DNA of 64,000 bases, taken from positions 213,987-277,986 of the forward strand of contig NZ_JAHZMO010000001.1 of NCBI RefSeq assembly GCF_020748185.1, read 5' to 3'. This document shows, piece by piece, positions 25,061 to 33,900 of this stretch. Position 1 is the stretch's first letter. The number at the start of each line of letters is the position of its first letter. This DNA is from Terrisporobacter petrolearius. GTDB lineage: Bacteria; Bacillota; Clostridia; Peptostreptococcales; Peptostreptococcaceae. Both the position numbers and the translations under genes were made by a program. The notes under the pieces are model-generated. The model ran no database searches, was not told the origin of the DNA, and was given only the letters and a program-made list of their open reading frames with translations.

Positions 25061-26362
25061 ATGAGAATGTACGATATTATATCTAAAAAAAGAGACAAAG
25101 AAGAATTAAGTAAAGAAGAAATAGAATTTTTTGTGGAAAAGTATACAAATGGTGAAATACCAGATTATCAAACATCTGCATTATTAATGGCTATATATAT
25201 AAATGGATTTACAAAAGAAGAAACTGCAAATTTAACTATGGCAATGGTTAATTCAGGAGATGTAGTTGATTTAAGTATGATAGATGGAATAAAACTTGAT
25301 AAGCATAGTACTGGTGGAGTTGGAGATAAAACATCTTTAATATTAGTACCTATGGTTGCAGCAGCAGGAGGAAAAGTTGCTAAATTATCAGGAAGAGGAC
25401 TTGGACATACAGGAGGAACATTAGACAAATTGGAGTCAATACCAGGCTTTGATATATCTGTGGAAGAAGACAAATTTAAAGAAATGGTACAAAATGCAGG
25501 ACTTGTTATTGCAGGACAAACACAAAACTTAGTACCAGCAGATAAAAAAATATATGCACTTAGAGATGTAACTGCAACTGTTGATAGTATACCTTTAATA
25601 GCGGCAAGTATAATGAGTAAAAAAATAGCTTCAGGATCTGATGCCATATTACTAGATGTTAAATATGGTGAAGGTGCATTTATGAAAACAGCTGAAAATG
25701 CTGAAGAATTAGCAAAAGCTATGGTTAGTATAGGAAAAAGTTTAGGAAGAAATACTTCTGCTGCAATAACTTTAAATGGAGAGCCTTTAGGATATGCAAT
25801 AGGTAATGCTCTTGAATTAAAAGAAGTTATAGAAATATTAAAAGGAAAAGGACCAGAAGATTTAAGGGAGTTAGTTCTTCAATTAGGATCAAGAATGTTA
25901 ATGCTTGGGGAACTAGTTGAAACTATGGAAGAAGGAAGAAAAAAACTAGAAAAATGCTTAGAAGATGGAAGTGCGCTAGCTAAATTAAGAGAATTAGCAG
26001 TACTTCAAGGAGGAGATCCATCTGTAATAGATAATTCAGAGTTATTTACAATAGCACCCCTAACTCATGAAGTTAAAGCTACTAAAGAAGGATATGTATA
26101 TGCATTAAATGCTGAGAAAGTAGGAATATCTTCATTATTAACAGGAGCTGGAAGACACACTAAAGAAGATGATTTAGATTATGGAGCAGGAATTATTTTA
26201 GAAAAGAAAATGGGAGATTATGTGAAGGTAGGAGATGTATTAGCAACTCTTTACTCATCAGATGAATCTAAGTTTGAAAAAGCAGAAGAAGAGTTATTAA
26301 GTGCTTATACTATAGCAGATAAAAAAGCTGAAAAAGCTCCAATAATTCATAAAATGATATAG
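25061..26362 (+). CDS. pdp: Pyrimidine-nucleoside phosphorylase
   Basis: Enzyme of 433 aa that splits uridine, deoxyuridine or thymidine with phosphate to free base and (deoxy)ribose-1-phosphate. The glycosyltransferase family 3 signature KLSGRGLGHTGGTLDKLES is at about residues 108-126, and DKHSTGGVGDKTSL (about 82-95) is the phosphate-binding loop. The C-terminal alpha/beta domain begins near TIAPLTHEVKATKEGYV. Start has AAGGGGG. It opens a pathway-complete operon: deoxyribose-1-P is converted by DeoB to deoxyribose-5-P and cleaved by DeoC, with nucleoside uptake by NupC. Length matches the Bacillus Pdp enzyme. Confidence 0.96.
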   Translation: MRMYDIISKKRDKEELSKEEIEFFVEKYTNGEIPDYQTSALLMAIYINGFTKEETANLTMAMVNSGDVVDLSMIDGIKLDKHSTGGVGDKTSLILVPMVAAAGGKVAKLSGRGLGHTGGTLDKLESIPGFDISVEEDKFKEMVQNAGLVIAGQTQNLVPADKKIYALRDVTATVDSIPLIAASIMSKKIASGSDAILLDVKYGEGAFMKTAENAEELAKAMVSIGKSLGRNTSAAITLNGEPLGYAIGNALELKEVIEILKGKGPEDLRELVLQLGSRMLMLGELVETMEEGRKKLEKCLEDGSALAKLRELAVLQGGDPSVIDNSELFTIAPLTHEVKATKEGYVYALNAEKVGISSLLTGAGRHTKEDDLDYGAGIILEKKMGDYVKVGDVLATLYSSDESKFEKAEEELLSAYTIADKKAEKAPIIHKMI

Positions 26363-26407
26363 AAATTAAAAGCTTTAAAATTAACAGTATTTAATAGGAG
26401 AGAGACA

Positions 26408-27073
26408 ATGGATAATAAAACTATTTTAAAAACAGTAGATCACACTTTGTTAAAGCAAACATCAACTTGGGAAGATATAAAAATAATATGTGATGATGCT
26501 ATGAAATACGAAGTAGCATCAGTATGTATACCACCTTCTTTCGTAAAAAAAGCAAAAGAATATGTGGGAGATAAAATGCAAGTTTGTACAGTAATAGGAT
26601 TCCCAAATGGATATAATACAACTGATGTAAAAGTATATGAAACAAAAGATGCTATATCTAAAGGAGCAGACGAAATAGATATGGTGATAAATCTAGGAAT
26701 GGTAAAAGAAAATAGATTTGAAGAAATAGAAGATGAGATAAAAGCAATAAAAGAAGCATGTGGTGAAAAAATATTAAAAGTAATAATAGAAACTTGTCTT
26801 TTAACTGAAGAAGAAAAAATTGCTATGTGTAAATGTGTAACAAATGCAAAAGCTGATTATATAAAAACTTCAACTGGATTTAGCAGTGGAGGAGCTACAG
26901 CACAAGATTTAAAACTATTCGCTGATAATGTTGGAAAAGATGTACTTATAAAAGCTGCAGGTGGAATATCTGATTTAGAAACTGCTTCTCAATTTATAGA
27001 AATTGGAGCTACAAGACTTGGGACAAGCAGAATAATAAAATTAATAAATAATGAAGAATGTTCAGGGTATTAA
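26408..27073 (+). CDS. deoC: Deoxyribose-phosphate aldolase
   Basis: Enzyme of 221 aa cleaving 2-deoxyribose-5-phosphate to glyceraldehyde-3-phosphate and acetaldehyde. Class I aldolase motifs: [12 protein letters not shown] (about residues 10-21), [16 protein letters not shown] (about 60-75), [10 protein letters not shown] (about 91-100), [11 protein letters not shown] (about 126-136), the Schiff-base lysine in [16 protein letters not shown] (about 149-164) and the second lysine in [11 protein letters not shown]. Preceded by TAGGAGAG. The stop lies 1 base before the deoB start, suggesting translational coupling. Confidence 0.96.
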   Translation: MDNKTILKTVDHTLLKQTSTWEDIKIICDDAMKYEVASVCIPPSFVKKAKEYVGDKMQVCTVIGFPNGYNTTDVKVYETKDAISKGADEIDMVINLGMVKENRFEEIEDEIKAIKEACGEKILKVIIETCLLTEEEKIAMCKCVTNAKADYIKTSTGFSSGGATAQDLKLFADNVGKDVLIKAAGGISDLETASQFIEIGATRLGTSRIIKLINNEECSGY

Positions 27074-27074
27074 T

Positions 27075-28274
27075 ATGAAAAAATTTAACAGAGTATTTTT
27101 AACAGTATTAGATTCTGTAGGCATAGGTGCTTTAAATGATGCAAAAGAGTATGGGGACGAAGGTGCCAATACTCTTTGCAACATAGCTAAAGCTACAGGA
27201 GGATTAAATCTTCCAAACATGCAAAAAATGGGTCTTGGAAATATTCAAAAAATTGATGGTGTAAAATCTGTAGAAAATCAAATAGCTTATAGTACAAAAT
27301 GTGGCGAATTATCTAAAGGAAAAGATACAATAACAGGACATTGGGAAATGGCAGGAATACTTATAAAAGAACCATTTAAAGTATTTACAGATACAGGATT
27401 TCCAAAGGAGTTAATAGATGAACTTGAAGAGAAAAGTGGTCATAAGTTTATAGGAAATATTTCAGCATCAGGAACAGAAATAATAAAAAATTTAGGTGAA
27501 GAACATATACAAAGCAAAGCATTAATTTTATATACTTCAGCAGATAGCGTATTACAAATTGCAGCAAATGAAGAAATTATACCTTTAGAAGAACTTTATA
27601 GAGTTTGTGAAATAGCTAGAAAAATTACTCTAAAAGAAGAATACAAGGTTGGTAGAATTATAGCTAGGCCTTTTGTAGGAACAAATAAAGAAAACTTCAA
27701 ACGTACAGCAAATAGAAAAGATTATGCCTTGAGACCACCTAAAAACACAATATTAGATGTTCTTAAAGAAAAAGATTTAGATGTGGTTGGTATAGGAAAA
27801 ATAGGAGATATATACTCTTATCAAGGTATAACTAAAAGCATAAAAAGTAAAAGCAATGAAGATGGAATAAATGAACTTATAAATATAGCAAAAGAAAATT
27901 TATATGAAGGACTAGTATTTTTAAATCTAGTAGATTTTGATGCCTTATTTGGTCATAGAAGAGATCCTATAGGATACAAAAATGCTTTAGAGTCTTTTGA
28001 TAATAAGCTTGGAGAATTAATAAAAGAAATGAATGATGATGATTTATTAATTATCACAGCAGACCATGGAAATGATCCAACATTTAAAGGAACTGATCAT
28101 ACTAGAGAATACGTTCCAGTTTTAATTTACAATAAAAATTTAGAAAACCCTATTAAATTAAATGAATTAAGCTCTATGGCAGATATAGGAATGACTATAT
28201 TGAATAATTTTAATGATGACAACAAAGAATATGATTTTGAAATAGGGAAATCATTCTTAGAATTAATAAAATAA
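27075..28274 (+). CDS. deoB: Phosphopentomutase
   Basis: Interconverts (deoxy)ribose-1-phosphate and -5-phosphate using Mn2+. Start chosen at ATG 27075, one base after the deoC stop; an upstream in-frame ATG at 27051 lies inside deoC and adds residues the family lacks. The 399-aa protein has the alkaline-phosphatase superfamily core: VFLTVLDSVGIGAL (metal Asp, about residues 6-19), the phosphorylated Thr in KGKDTITGHWEM (about 82-93), LVDFDALFGHRRDP (about 286-299) and TADHGNDPTFKGTDHTREY (about 326-344). Length fits DeoB. Confidence 0.95.
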   Translation: MKKFNRVFLTVLDSVGIGALNDAKEYGDEGANTLCNIAKATGGLNLPNMQKMGLGNIQKIDGVKSVENQIAYSTKCGELSKGKDTITGHWEMAGILIKEPFKVFTDTGFPKELIDELEEKSGHKFIGNISASGTEIIKNLGEEHIQSKALILYTSADSVLQIAANEEIIPLEELYRVCEIARKITLKEEYKVGRIIARPFVGTNKENFKRTANRKDYALRPPKNTILDVLKEKDLDVVGIGKIGDIYSYQGITKSIKSKSNEDGINELINIAKENLYEGLVFLNLVDFDALFGHRRDPIGYKNALESFDNKLGELIKEMNDDDLLIITADHGNDPTFKGTDHTREYVPVLIYNKNLENPIKLNELSSMADIGMTILNNFNDDNKEYDFEIGKSFLELIK

Positions 28275-28290
28275 AAAATGGGAGAATAAG

Positions 28291-29577
28291 ATGACGATAT
28301 TAATTAATATTTTAGGAATAATGGTAGTAATATTTGGGCTATATTTATTTTCGTCCAATAAGAAAAATATAGATAAAAAGATGATATTAAAAGCTCTTGT
28401 ATTACAATTTATATTAACTTTTTTATTAGTAAAGTTCCCCCTGGGTAGAATAGGTATTCAAAAAGTATCTGATGTTGTTACTAATGTATTAAGTTATGGT
28501 AGAGAAGGCTTAAACTTTGTATTTGGATCATTATCTGATTCAAGTGCTCCTACAGGAATGATATTTGGAATATCAGTTCTTGGAAATATTATATTTATCT
28601 CTGCTTTAGTTGCAGCTCTATACTATTTAGGAATTATAGGTGCCGTTGTTAAAGTAATAGGTGGAGCAATAGGTAAAGTACTTGGAACTAGCAAGGTTGA
28701 AAGCTTCGTTGCTGTTGCGAATATGTTTCTTGGACAAACTGAATCACCAATTCTTGTATCAAAATATTTGCCTGAAATGAGCGAAAGTGAAATAATGCTT
28801 GTGTTAATATCTGGTATGGGAAGTATGTCAGCGACTGTTCTTATGGGATATGCAGGAATGGGTATACCAATGGAATACTTATTAATAGGTGGAGCCTTGG
28901 TTCCTCTAGGAAGTATTATAGTTTCTAAAATACTTCTACCAGAAAATAAAAAAGAAGAATTAGCTAATATAAAGGAAGATATTACTAATATAGATGACAC
29001 TCTTATAGAGGCTGAAATTGCAGAACCTATAGCAACAGGAATAGTTTCTGATGAAGTAACAATAGATAATAAAGGTGATAATGCCAATTTAATATCAGCC
29101 ATAGCCCAAGGTGCTAACGATGGACTTAATATGGCTCTTGGTATAGGGGCATCCCTTATTGCAATTATATCTTTAGTTGCTCTTGTTAATGGAGCTTTAG
29201 GAGCAGTAGGCCTTTCTCTAGAAAAAATTCTATCTTATGTATTTTCTCCTCTTGGATTCTTAATGGGATTAGATAAGGCAGAAATTTTTACTGCATCTCA
29301 GTTACTTGGAAGTAAATTAGTATTAAATGAGTTCGTTGCATTTGGACAATTAGGACAAATAATAAATGGATTAGATTATAGAACTGGTCTTATGATGACA
29401 ATATCTTTATGTGGATTTGCCAACATATCTTCAATGGGTATATGTATATCAGGAATATCAGTATTTTGTCCAGAAAAAAGAAATCAACTTGCAAAACTTG
29501 CCTTTAGAGGAATGATAGGTGGTTTCTTAGTAAGTTTATTAAGTGCTTTAATAGTAGGAGCAGTAGTTGCTATATAA
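28291..29577 (+). CDS. nupC: NupC-family concentrative nucleoside transporter
   Basis: Membrane carrier of 428 aa with about 8-10 hydrophobic segments, importing nucleosides with Na+ or H+. CNT motifs: FVFGSLSDSSAPTG (about residues 74-87), MFLGQTESPILVSKYL (about 146-161), MSATVLMGYAGMGIP, GANDGLNMALGIGASLIAI (about 275-293) and the C-terminal KLVLNEFVAFGQL. A hydrophilic insert of about 35 acidic residues (about 215-260) separates the domains. It belongs to the pdp-deoC-deoB operon, 16 bases downstream of deoB. A paralogue missing most of the insert is encoded at 40376. Confidence 0.94.
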   Translation: MTILINILGIMVVIFGLYLFSSNKKNIDKKMILKALVLQFILTFLLVKFPLGRIGIQKVSDVVTNVLSYGREGLNFVFGSLSDSSAPTGMIFGISVLGNIIFISALVAALYYLGIIGAVVKVIGGAIGKVLGTSKVESFVAVANMFLGQTESPILVSKYLPEMSESEIMLVLISGMGSMSATVLMGYAGMGIPMEYLLIGGALVPLGSIIVSKILLPENKKEELANIKEDITNIDDTLIEAEIAEPIATGIVSDEVTIDNKGDNANLISAIAQGANDGLNMALGIGASLIAIISLVALVNGALGAVGLSLEKILSYVFSPLGFLMGLDKAEIFTASQLLGSKLVLNEFVAFGQLGQIINGLDYRTGLMMTISLCGFANISSMGICISGISVFCPEKRNQLAKLAFRGMIGGFLVSLLSALIVGAVVAI

Positions 29578-29691
29578 ATTATATATAAAAACTTTATTTG
29601 GAAATAGATTGAAAGAAAAAAAGAAAATGGGTAAAATAGATTTATAATAAAAAATTATTATTAATTTAATAAAGATATATGAGGTGAAACA

Positions 29692-30513
29692 ATGAAAGAT
29701 TTATATACTAAAATACAAGAATCAGTAGATTATATAAATTCAAAAACAGAAATAAAACCAAACATAGGATTAATATTAGGATCAGGTCTTGGAGTATTAG
29801 CTGATGAAATAGAAAATCCTATAAAAATAAAATACGATGAAATACCAAACTTCCCTGTGTCAACAGTAGAAGGTCATGCAGGACAATTAGTTATAGGTAA
29901 TTTACAAGGAAAGACTGTTGTAGCAATGCAAGGAAGATTCCACTACTATGAAGGATACTCAATGGAAATGATAACTTTCCCAGTAAGAGTAATGAAAGAA
30001 TTAGGTGTGGAAACTATATTTGTAACTAATGCAGCAGGTGGAGCTAATAAAGATTTTAAACCAGGAGACTTAATGATAATACAAGATCATATAAATTTAT
30101 CTGGAAACAATCCTTTAATAGGGCCAAATGATAATAGAATAGGAACAAGATTCCCAGACATGTCATCTGCATATACAAAAGAATATGTTGAACTAGCTAA
30201 AAAATGTGCAGATAAGTTAAATATAAAAGTTCAAGAAGGTGTGTATGCATTCTTCTCAGGCCCAACTTATGAAACTCCAGCAGAGGTAAGAATGGCAAGA
30301 GTTTTAGGAGCGGATGCAGTGGGAATGTCAACAGCTCCAGAAGTTATAGTTGCATCACACAGTAAACTTAAAGTTGTGGGAATTTCTTGCATAACAAATA
30401 TGGCTGCAGGAATACTTGATCAACCTTTAAATCATGAAGAAGTAATAGAAACTACTCAAAAAGCTCAAGGAGAATTCTTAGCATTAGTTAAAACTATAGT
30501 TAGTGAATTATAA
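29692..30513 (+). CDS. punA: Purine nucleoside phosphorylase, trimeric type
   Basis: Enzyme of 273 aa converting inosine/guanosine and deoxy forms to base and pentose-1-phosphate. Motifs: GLILGSGLGVLADEI (phosphate loop with Ser, about residues 26-40), VEGHAGQLVIG, MQGRFHYYEGYS (about 84-95), VTNAAGGAN (about 116-124) and the base-binding GPTYETPAEVRMARVLGAD with MSTAPEV (about 190-220). This is the PNP/MTAP family II type (PunA/PupG), not hexameric DeoD. It completes the salvage operon, giving both purine and pyrimidine nucleosides a route into DeoB/DeoC. The gap from nupC is 114 bases with no terminator seen. Confidence 0.95.
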   Translation: MKDLYTKIQESVDYINSKTEIKPNIGLILGSGLGVLADEIENPIKIKYDEIPNFPVSTVEGHAGQLVIGNLQGKTVVAMQGRFHYYEGYSMEMITFPVRVMKELGVETIFVTNAAGGANKDFKPGDLMIIQDHINLSGNNPLIGPNDNRIGTRFPDMSSAYTKEYVELAKKCADKLNIKVQEGVYAFFSGPTYETPAEVRMARVLGADAVGMSTAPEVIVASHSKLKVVGISCITNMAAGILDQPLNHEEVIETTQKAQGEFLALVKTIVSEL

Positions 30514-30520
30514 TAGTTTA

Positions 30521-30553
30521 AAAATAGACATGCAAATTGCATGTCTATTTTTA
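30521..30553 (+). terminator. Intrinsic terminator of the nucleoside operon
   Basis: AAAATAGACATGC with GCATGTCTATTTT around a short AAATT loop, followed by T-rich sequence. Confidence 0.85.
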
Positions 30554-30649
30554 GTAATATATTTACGTGAAGTTATGATAAATTTATATGACTTATGATA
30601 TTTTTTATTTTTGAATTAAAATTAAGTTAGTGGTTAATATAATATTAGT

Positions 30650-30820
30650 TGATCAAATATCAACAAAATCTCAAACTAACTAGGTAAAAGCTAGCATTGT
30701 CTAACCTTTTGATAGTATAAAAAAGTTTGAGAAACATAAGTCAAAAGTTTAGGCTATAACCTATGTCTTTTGCGAAAAGCTCTAGATTAGATAGTTTATA
30801 TTTAAATCTAGAGCTTTTTT
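30650..30820 (+). ncRNA. Unassigned structured RNA or regulatory leader upstream of yhaM
   Basis: A TATAAT (30638-30643) precedes about 170 bases with strong secondary-structure potential and no open frame. GTTGAT/ATCAAC and the 8-bp stem CTCAAACT (30670-30677) with AGTTTGAG (30724-30731) come first. The next part (about 30735-30772) can pair in alternative ways: ACATA with TATGT, CAAAAG with CTTTTG, TAGG with CCTA. It ends in a 14-bp terminator stem, AAAAGCTCTAGATT (30775-30788) with AATCTAGAGCTTTT, and six T. It could be a riboswitch-like attenuator for the exoribonuclease gene that starts 33 bases later, or an independent small RNA about the size of 6S RNA. It does not match any riboswitch consensus I know. 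Confidence 0.55.
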
Positions 30821-30852
30821 AATGACTAACTTTATAATTAAGGAGAAATATT

Positions 30853-31749
30853 ATGGCAGAAAAAAAATTATATCTTAAAGATTTAAAAGATGGAAGTGTG
30901 AAAATTTCTCTTATGGTAAATAAGAAATTATATAAAGACGGAAATAAGATGCTTTATTTATTAAGCGATAAAAGTGGATATATAAATGCAAAAATTCCTG
31001 TAAAAGTAAAACTAGAACCAGGTGAAGTTATCGAAATTGAAGGTGTTAAAAATTATATATTAGATGTTTTCCAAGTTAAAATAATAGAAGAATATGATGT
31101 TGATGATTATCTTGCAACTGTAAGTAGAAATATAGATGAAATTATGGAAGATATTGAAGCAATAAGTAGAGAATGTATAATATCACCACAAGGCAAAATA
31201 CTAGATGATTATTTTTTTAAAGATGAGAAATTTTTAGAAAAATTTAAACGAGGAATTGGTGGAGTTAGCATGCATCATAACTATATTGGAGGTTTAGCTG
31301 AGCATACTTTAGGTGTAATGTATTTGACAAAAATATTATGTGATATATATGATTGTAGAAGGAGAGAAATTGCAGTTTTAAGTGCTAAGCTTCATGATAT
31401 AGGGAAAATATACGAAATGGATTATAGTGGTCCTTTTAAATATACTTTAGAAGGAGAATTAGAAGGTCATATTGTTATTGGAGTTCAAATGATTGATAGG
31501 GCAATTATAGAACTGAATATTCCTTTTGGTGAAGATTTTATAACTAGAATAAAGGGATGCATTACTCAACACCATGGTAGGTTGGAATACGGATCACCTA
31601 AAAAAGCTAATATGGAAGAATCAATAATATTAAATTTTGCTGATACAGTTGATGCTTCTTTAAACAAAATCAACCAAATTAAAGAAGAAACAAAAGAAGA
31701 TACTTGGTCTGTTTATGATAAAAAGATGGAAACTAAGCTTTACTTATAA
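30853..31749 (+). CDS. yhaM: 3'-5' exoribonuclease, YhaM-like (OB fold + HD domain)
   Basis: Protein of 298 aa. The N-terminal about 85 residues form an OB-fold nucleic-acid-binding domain (LYLLSDKSGYINAKI, VIEIEGVKNY). The HD phosphohydrolase domain follows: SMHHNYIGGLAEHTLGV (about residues 141-157), AKLHDIGKIYEM with the HD pair (about 182-193) and the late ITQHHG (about 236-241). In Bacillus YhaM is a Mn2+-dependent 3'-5' exonuclease of RNA and DNA. It lies downstream of a terminator-ending structured leader, so its expression may be attenuated. The start has AAGGAGA. Confidence 0.88.
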   Translation: MAEKKLYLKDLKDGSVKISLMVNKKLYKDGNKMLYLLSDKSGYINAKIPVKVKLEPGEVIEIEGVKNYILDVFQVKIIEEYDVDDYLATVSRNIDEIMEDIEAISRECIISPQGKILDDYFFKDEKFLEKFKRGIGGVSMHHNYIGGLAEHTLGVMYLTKILCDIYDCRRREIAVLSAKLHDIGKIYEMDYSGPFKYTLEGELEGHIVIGVQMIDRAIIELNIPFGEDFITRIKGCITQHHGRLEYGSPKKANMEESIILNFADTVDASLNKINQIKEETKEDTWSVYDKKMETKLYL

Positions 31750-31777
31750 TTACATTAATATAAAATAAGGGGATAAA

Positions 31778-32548
31778 ATGATGGATGGTAAAAATATAAG
31801 GGTAGGCATATCTTCATTAATATTTAATATAAATGAAGCTTTAGAAATATGTAATAAAAATAAAGAAATAAACCATATAGAGATAGGTATTGATAACCTT
31901 TATGATTGTGAAGAGCTTATAAAATATAAAAATGATATAAAAAAACTTAATTTAAGTGTGGGGATTCATTTACCCATGGAGCTTAATCCTTGTGAAGAGA
32001 TTATGTATATTAAGGAAAAGTGGATAGAGTATATTGACATATTAAATGAAAAATTGAAGTTTTTAAATGTATCATATTTAAATATGCATTTAGGCTATGC
32101 TATGACAACTAGGTTAAGTAAAAACAAAGAAAAATATTTAAATAATATAGTAGATTTTTTTAATAAATTATTATTAGAAAAGAATCCTCTACATATTACA
32201 ATAGAAAACACTTATACAAAAGGAGGAGATTTTTCTAATTTGGGAAGTGATGTAGAAGATTTTAAGTATATATTTGAACATAATAAATCCATAAGTTTTT
32301 GCTTTGATAGTGGACACAATTTAATTTGTAAAAGTAACTATAGTTTATTAAAAAATAAAACAAAAGTAATCCATCTTAATGATAATTATGGAACTGAAGA
32401 TGAACATTTAGGGATATTAAAAGGAAATTTAGGTGAAGACGAATTAAAAAATATTTTATCGTTAAACCCAGAATTTGTAGTACTTGAGATGGATTTTAAT
32501 TGTATAGAAGAATCATTAGATATTTTAAAACAACAAAATGTTTTTTAA
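31778..32548 (+). CDS. TIM-barrel sugar isomerase/AP endonuclease-like protein
   Basis: Protein of 256 aa with the xylose-isomerase-like TIM barrel pattern. Metal-ligand candidates are Glu in HITIENTYTKGG (about residue 143), Asp and His in SFCFDSGHNL (about 175-178), His-Leu-Asn-Asp in VIHLNDNYG (about 200) and Glu in FVVLEMDF near the C-terminus. The family includes sugar epimerases, isomerases and endonuclease IV; the exact reaction cannot be deduced. It sits 28 bases after yhaM and probably in the same transcript. Confidence 0.75.
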   Translation: MMDGKNIRVGISSLIFNINEALEICNKNKEINHIEIGIDNLYDCEELIKYKNDIKKLNLSVGIHLPMELNPCEEIMYIKEKWIEYIDILNEKLKFLNVSYLNMHLGYAMTTRLSKNKEKYLNNIVDFFNKLLLEKNPLHITIENTYTKGGDFSNLGSDVEDFKYIFEHNKSISFCFDSGHNLICKSNYSLLKNKTKVIHLNDNYGTEDEHLGILKGNLGEDELKNILSLNPEFVVLEMDFNCIEESLDILKQQNVF

Positions 32549-32616
32549 TGGAAAAATAGCTTATATTATTGACAAAAACATAACGAATATGTACTCTTAC
32601 TCCTAGGAGGGGGTTT

Positions 32617-33285
32617 ATGAACAACGATATTTATAGTACTTTTGAAAAAGTAATAGAAAATTTAAAGAAAGATAAAAATGTTAAGTCTATTATTCATGTA
32701 GGCTCTAGTAAAGAAAAAATTTATGAACAAAATCCTAAAGTAAATGATGTAGACTTATTTATTATTATAAAAAATCAAGAAAAAAATCAGATTAGAAAAA
32801 TTGAAATGATTGATAAAATAGAATTTGATTTTAATTATATTTCTATAAAAGGTTGTTATGACTTTATAGAAAGTAAAACATATTTTTTTCTAAATATAAA
32901 AGATGGAAAATTATTATATGATGAAAATGATTTTGGAAAAGGAATTTTGTCATTATGTGAAGAAAAATATAATGAAGGGCCAAATAAATTATCAAAAGAA
33001 GAAAAAAGACTTCATGCGAGTCGATTATTATCAGATATATCAAGACTAAAATATGAAGACGAATATGAAGAATTTGAATATGATTTTCTGATTTATATGT
33101 ACTTAAATAAAATCATAAAAATGTATTATCTTATTAATGATATTTGGTTACCAAAAGATAAAAAGTTACTAAAATCTTTAAAGGTTCAAGAGCCCATATT
33201 ATATAAAATAATATGTAATGTTTGTGGACCTGATAAATATAAAAAAATAATAAAAGTAACAGACTATATTTTAAAAAACTTATAA
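32617..33285 (+). CDS. Nucleotidyltransferase-like protein, unknown function
   Basis: Protein of 222 aa. The N-terminal part looks like a minimal nucleotidyltransferase: a GSS motif (HVGSSKEKIYEQN, about residues 27-39), the paired acids in VNDVDLFIII (about 42-51) and a third Asp in IEFDFNYIS (about 68-76). The remainder is helical with many Lys/Tyr/Leu residues and no named domain. TTGACA at 32569 with a 17-base spacer and a poor -10 (TACTCT) may be its promoter; the ribosome site is AGGAGGGGG. It lies directly before the folate cluster but has no obvious folate role. Confidence 0.7.
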   Translation: MNNDIYSTFEKVIENLKKDKNVKSIIHVGSSKEKIYEQNPKVNDVDLFIIIKNQEKNQIRKIEMIDKIEFDFNYISIKGCYDFIESKTYFFLNIKDGKLLYDENDFGKGILSLCEEKYNEGPNKLSKEEKRLHASRLLSDISRLKYEDEYEEFEYDFLIYMYLNKIIKMYYLINDIWLPKDKKLLKSLKVQEPILYKIICNVCGPDKYKKIIKVTDYILKNL

Positions 33286-33300
33286 TTTTGGAGGTAAGCA

Positions 33301-33882
33301 ATGGGGGAAAGAAGAACAGTTGATAAACCTGCTATAGAAAAGGCAGTTAGAGAAATATTAATAGCAATAGGAGAAGACCCAGATAGAGAAGGATTAATAG
33401 GGACGCCAGATAGAGTAGCAAGAATGTATGAAGAAATATTTAGCGGACTTCATGAAGATCCTAAAGAACATCTAAAAGTTTTATTTAAAAATGAAAACCA
33501 TGAAGAAATGGTAGTAGTAAAAGATATACCTTTTTATTCAAGTTGTGAACATCATTTAGTTCCTTTTTTTGGAAAGGCTCATATTGTTTATATACCAAAA
33601 GATGGAAAACTTACAGGACTTTCTAAATTAGCAAGAGTTATAGAAACTTTTGCAAGAAGACCTCAGCTACAAGAAAGAATCACAAAGGAAACTGCCAATA
33701 TTATTATGGAAGAATTAGAGCCATATGGAGTAATGGTTGTAGTTGAAGCTGAGCATATGTGTATGACAATGCGTGGTGTTAAAAAACCAGGAAGTAAAAC
33801 AATAACATCAGCTGTTAGAGGAATCTTTGAGAAAGATGCTTTAGCAAGAAGCGAAGCTATGAGTTTAATTAAATTTGATTAA
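33301..33882 (+). CDS. folE: GTP cyclohydrolase I
   Basis: Enzyme of 193 aa forming 7,8-dihydroneopterin triphosphate from GTP, first step of tetrahydrofolate synthesis. Motifs: [15 protein letters not shown] (about residues 31-45), the zinc site [23 protein letters not shown] (Cys and His, about 75-97), [23 protein letters not shown] and the second zinc Cys in [16 protein letters not shown] (about 150-165). It starts the folE-folP-folB-folK cluster behind GGAGG. All genes from GTP to the dihydropteroate stage, except the pyrophosphatase step, are here. Confidence 0.97.
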   Translation: MGERRTVDKPAIEKAVREILIAIGEDPDREGLIGTPDRVARMYEEIFSGLHEDPKEHLKVLFKNENHEEMVVVKDIPFYSSCEHHLVPFFGKAHIVYIPKDGKLTGLSKLARVIETFARRPQLQERITKETANIIMEELEPYGVMVVVEAEHMCMTMRGVKKPGSKTITSAVRGIFEKDALARSEAMSLIKFD

Positions 33883-33900
33883 TATATGAGGAGAAATCTG

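Noticed and set aside
25168..25647. 159-codon minus-strand frame inside pdp
   Set aside because: Antisense shadow of a well-conserved gene; no ribosome site, and composition mirrors the pdp codons.
28623..29102. 159-codon minus-strand frame inside nupC (and the similar 40708-41067 in nupC2)
   Set aside because: Both arise because the two nupC genes are similar; antisense shadows with no start signals.
32597..32610. CTCCTAGGAG palindrome before the nucleotidyltransferase gene as a CsoR-type operator
   Set aside because: It is largely explained by the AGGAGGGGG ribosome site and lacks the C-run/G-run of the 35650 palindrome.
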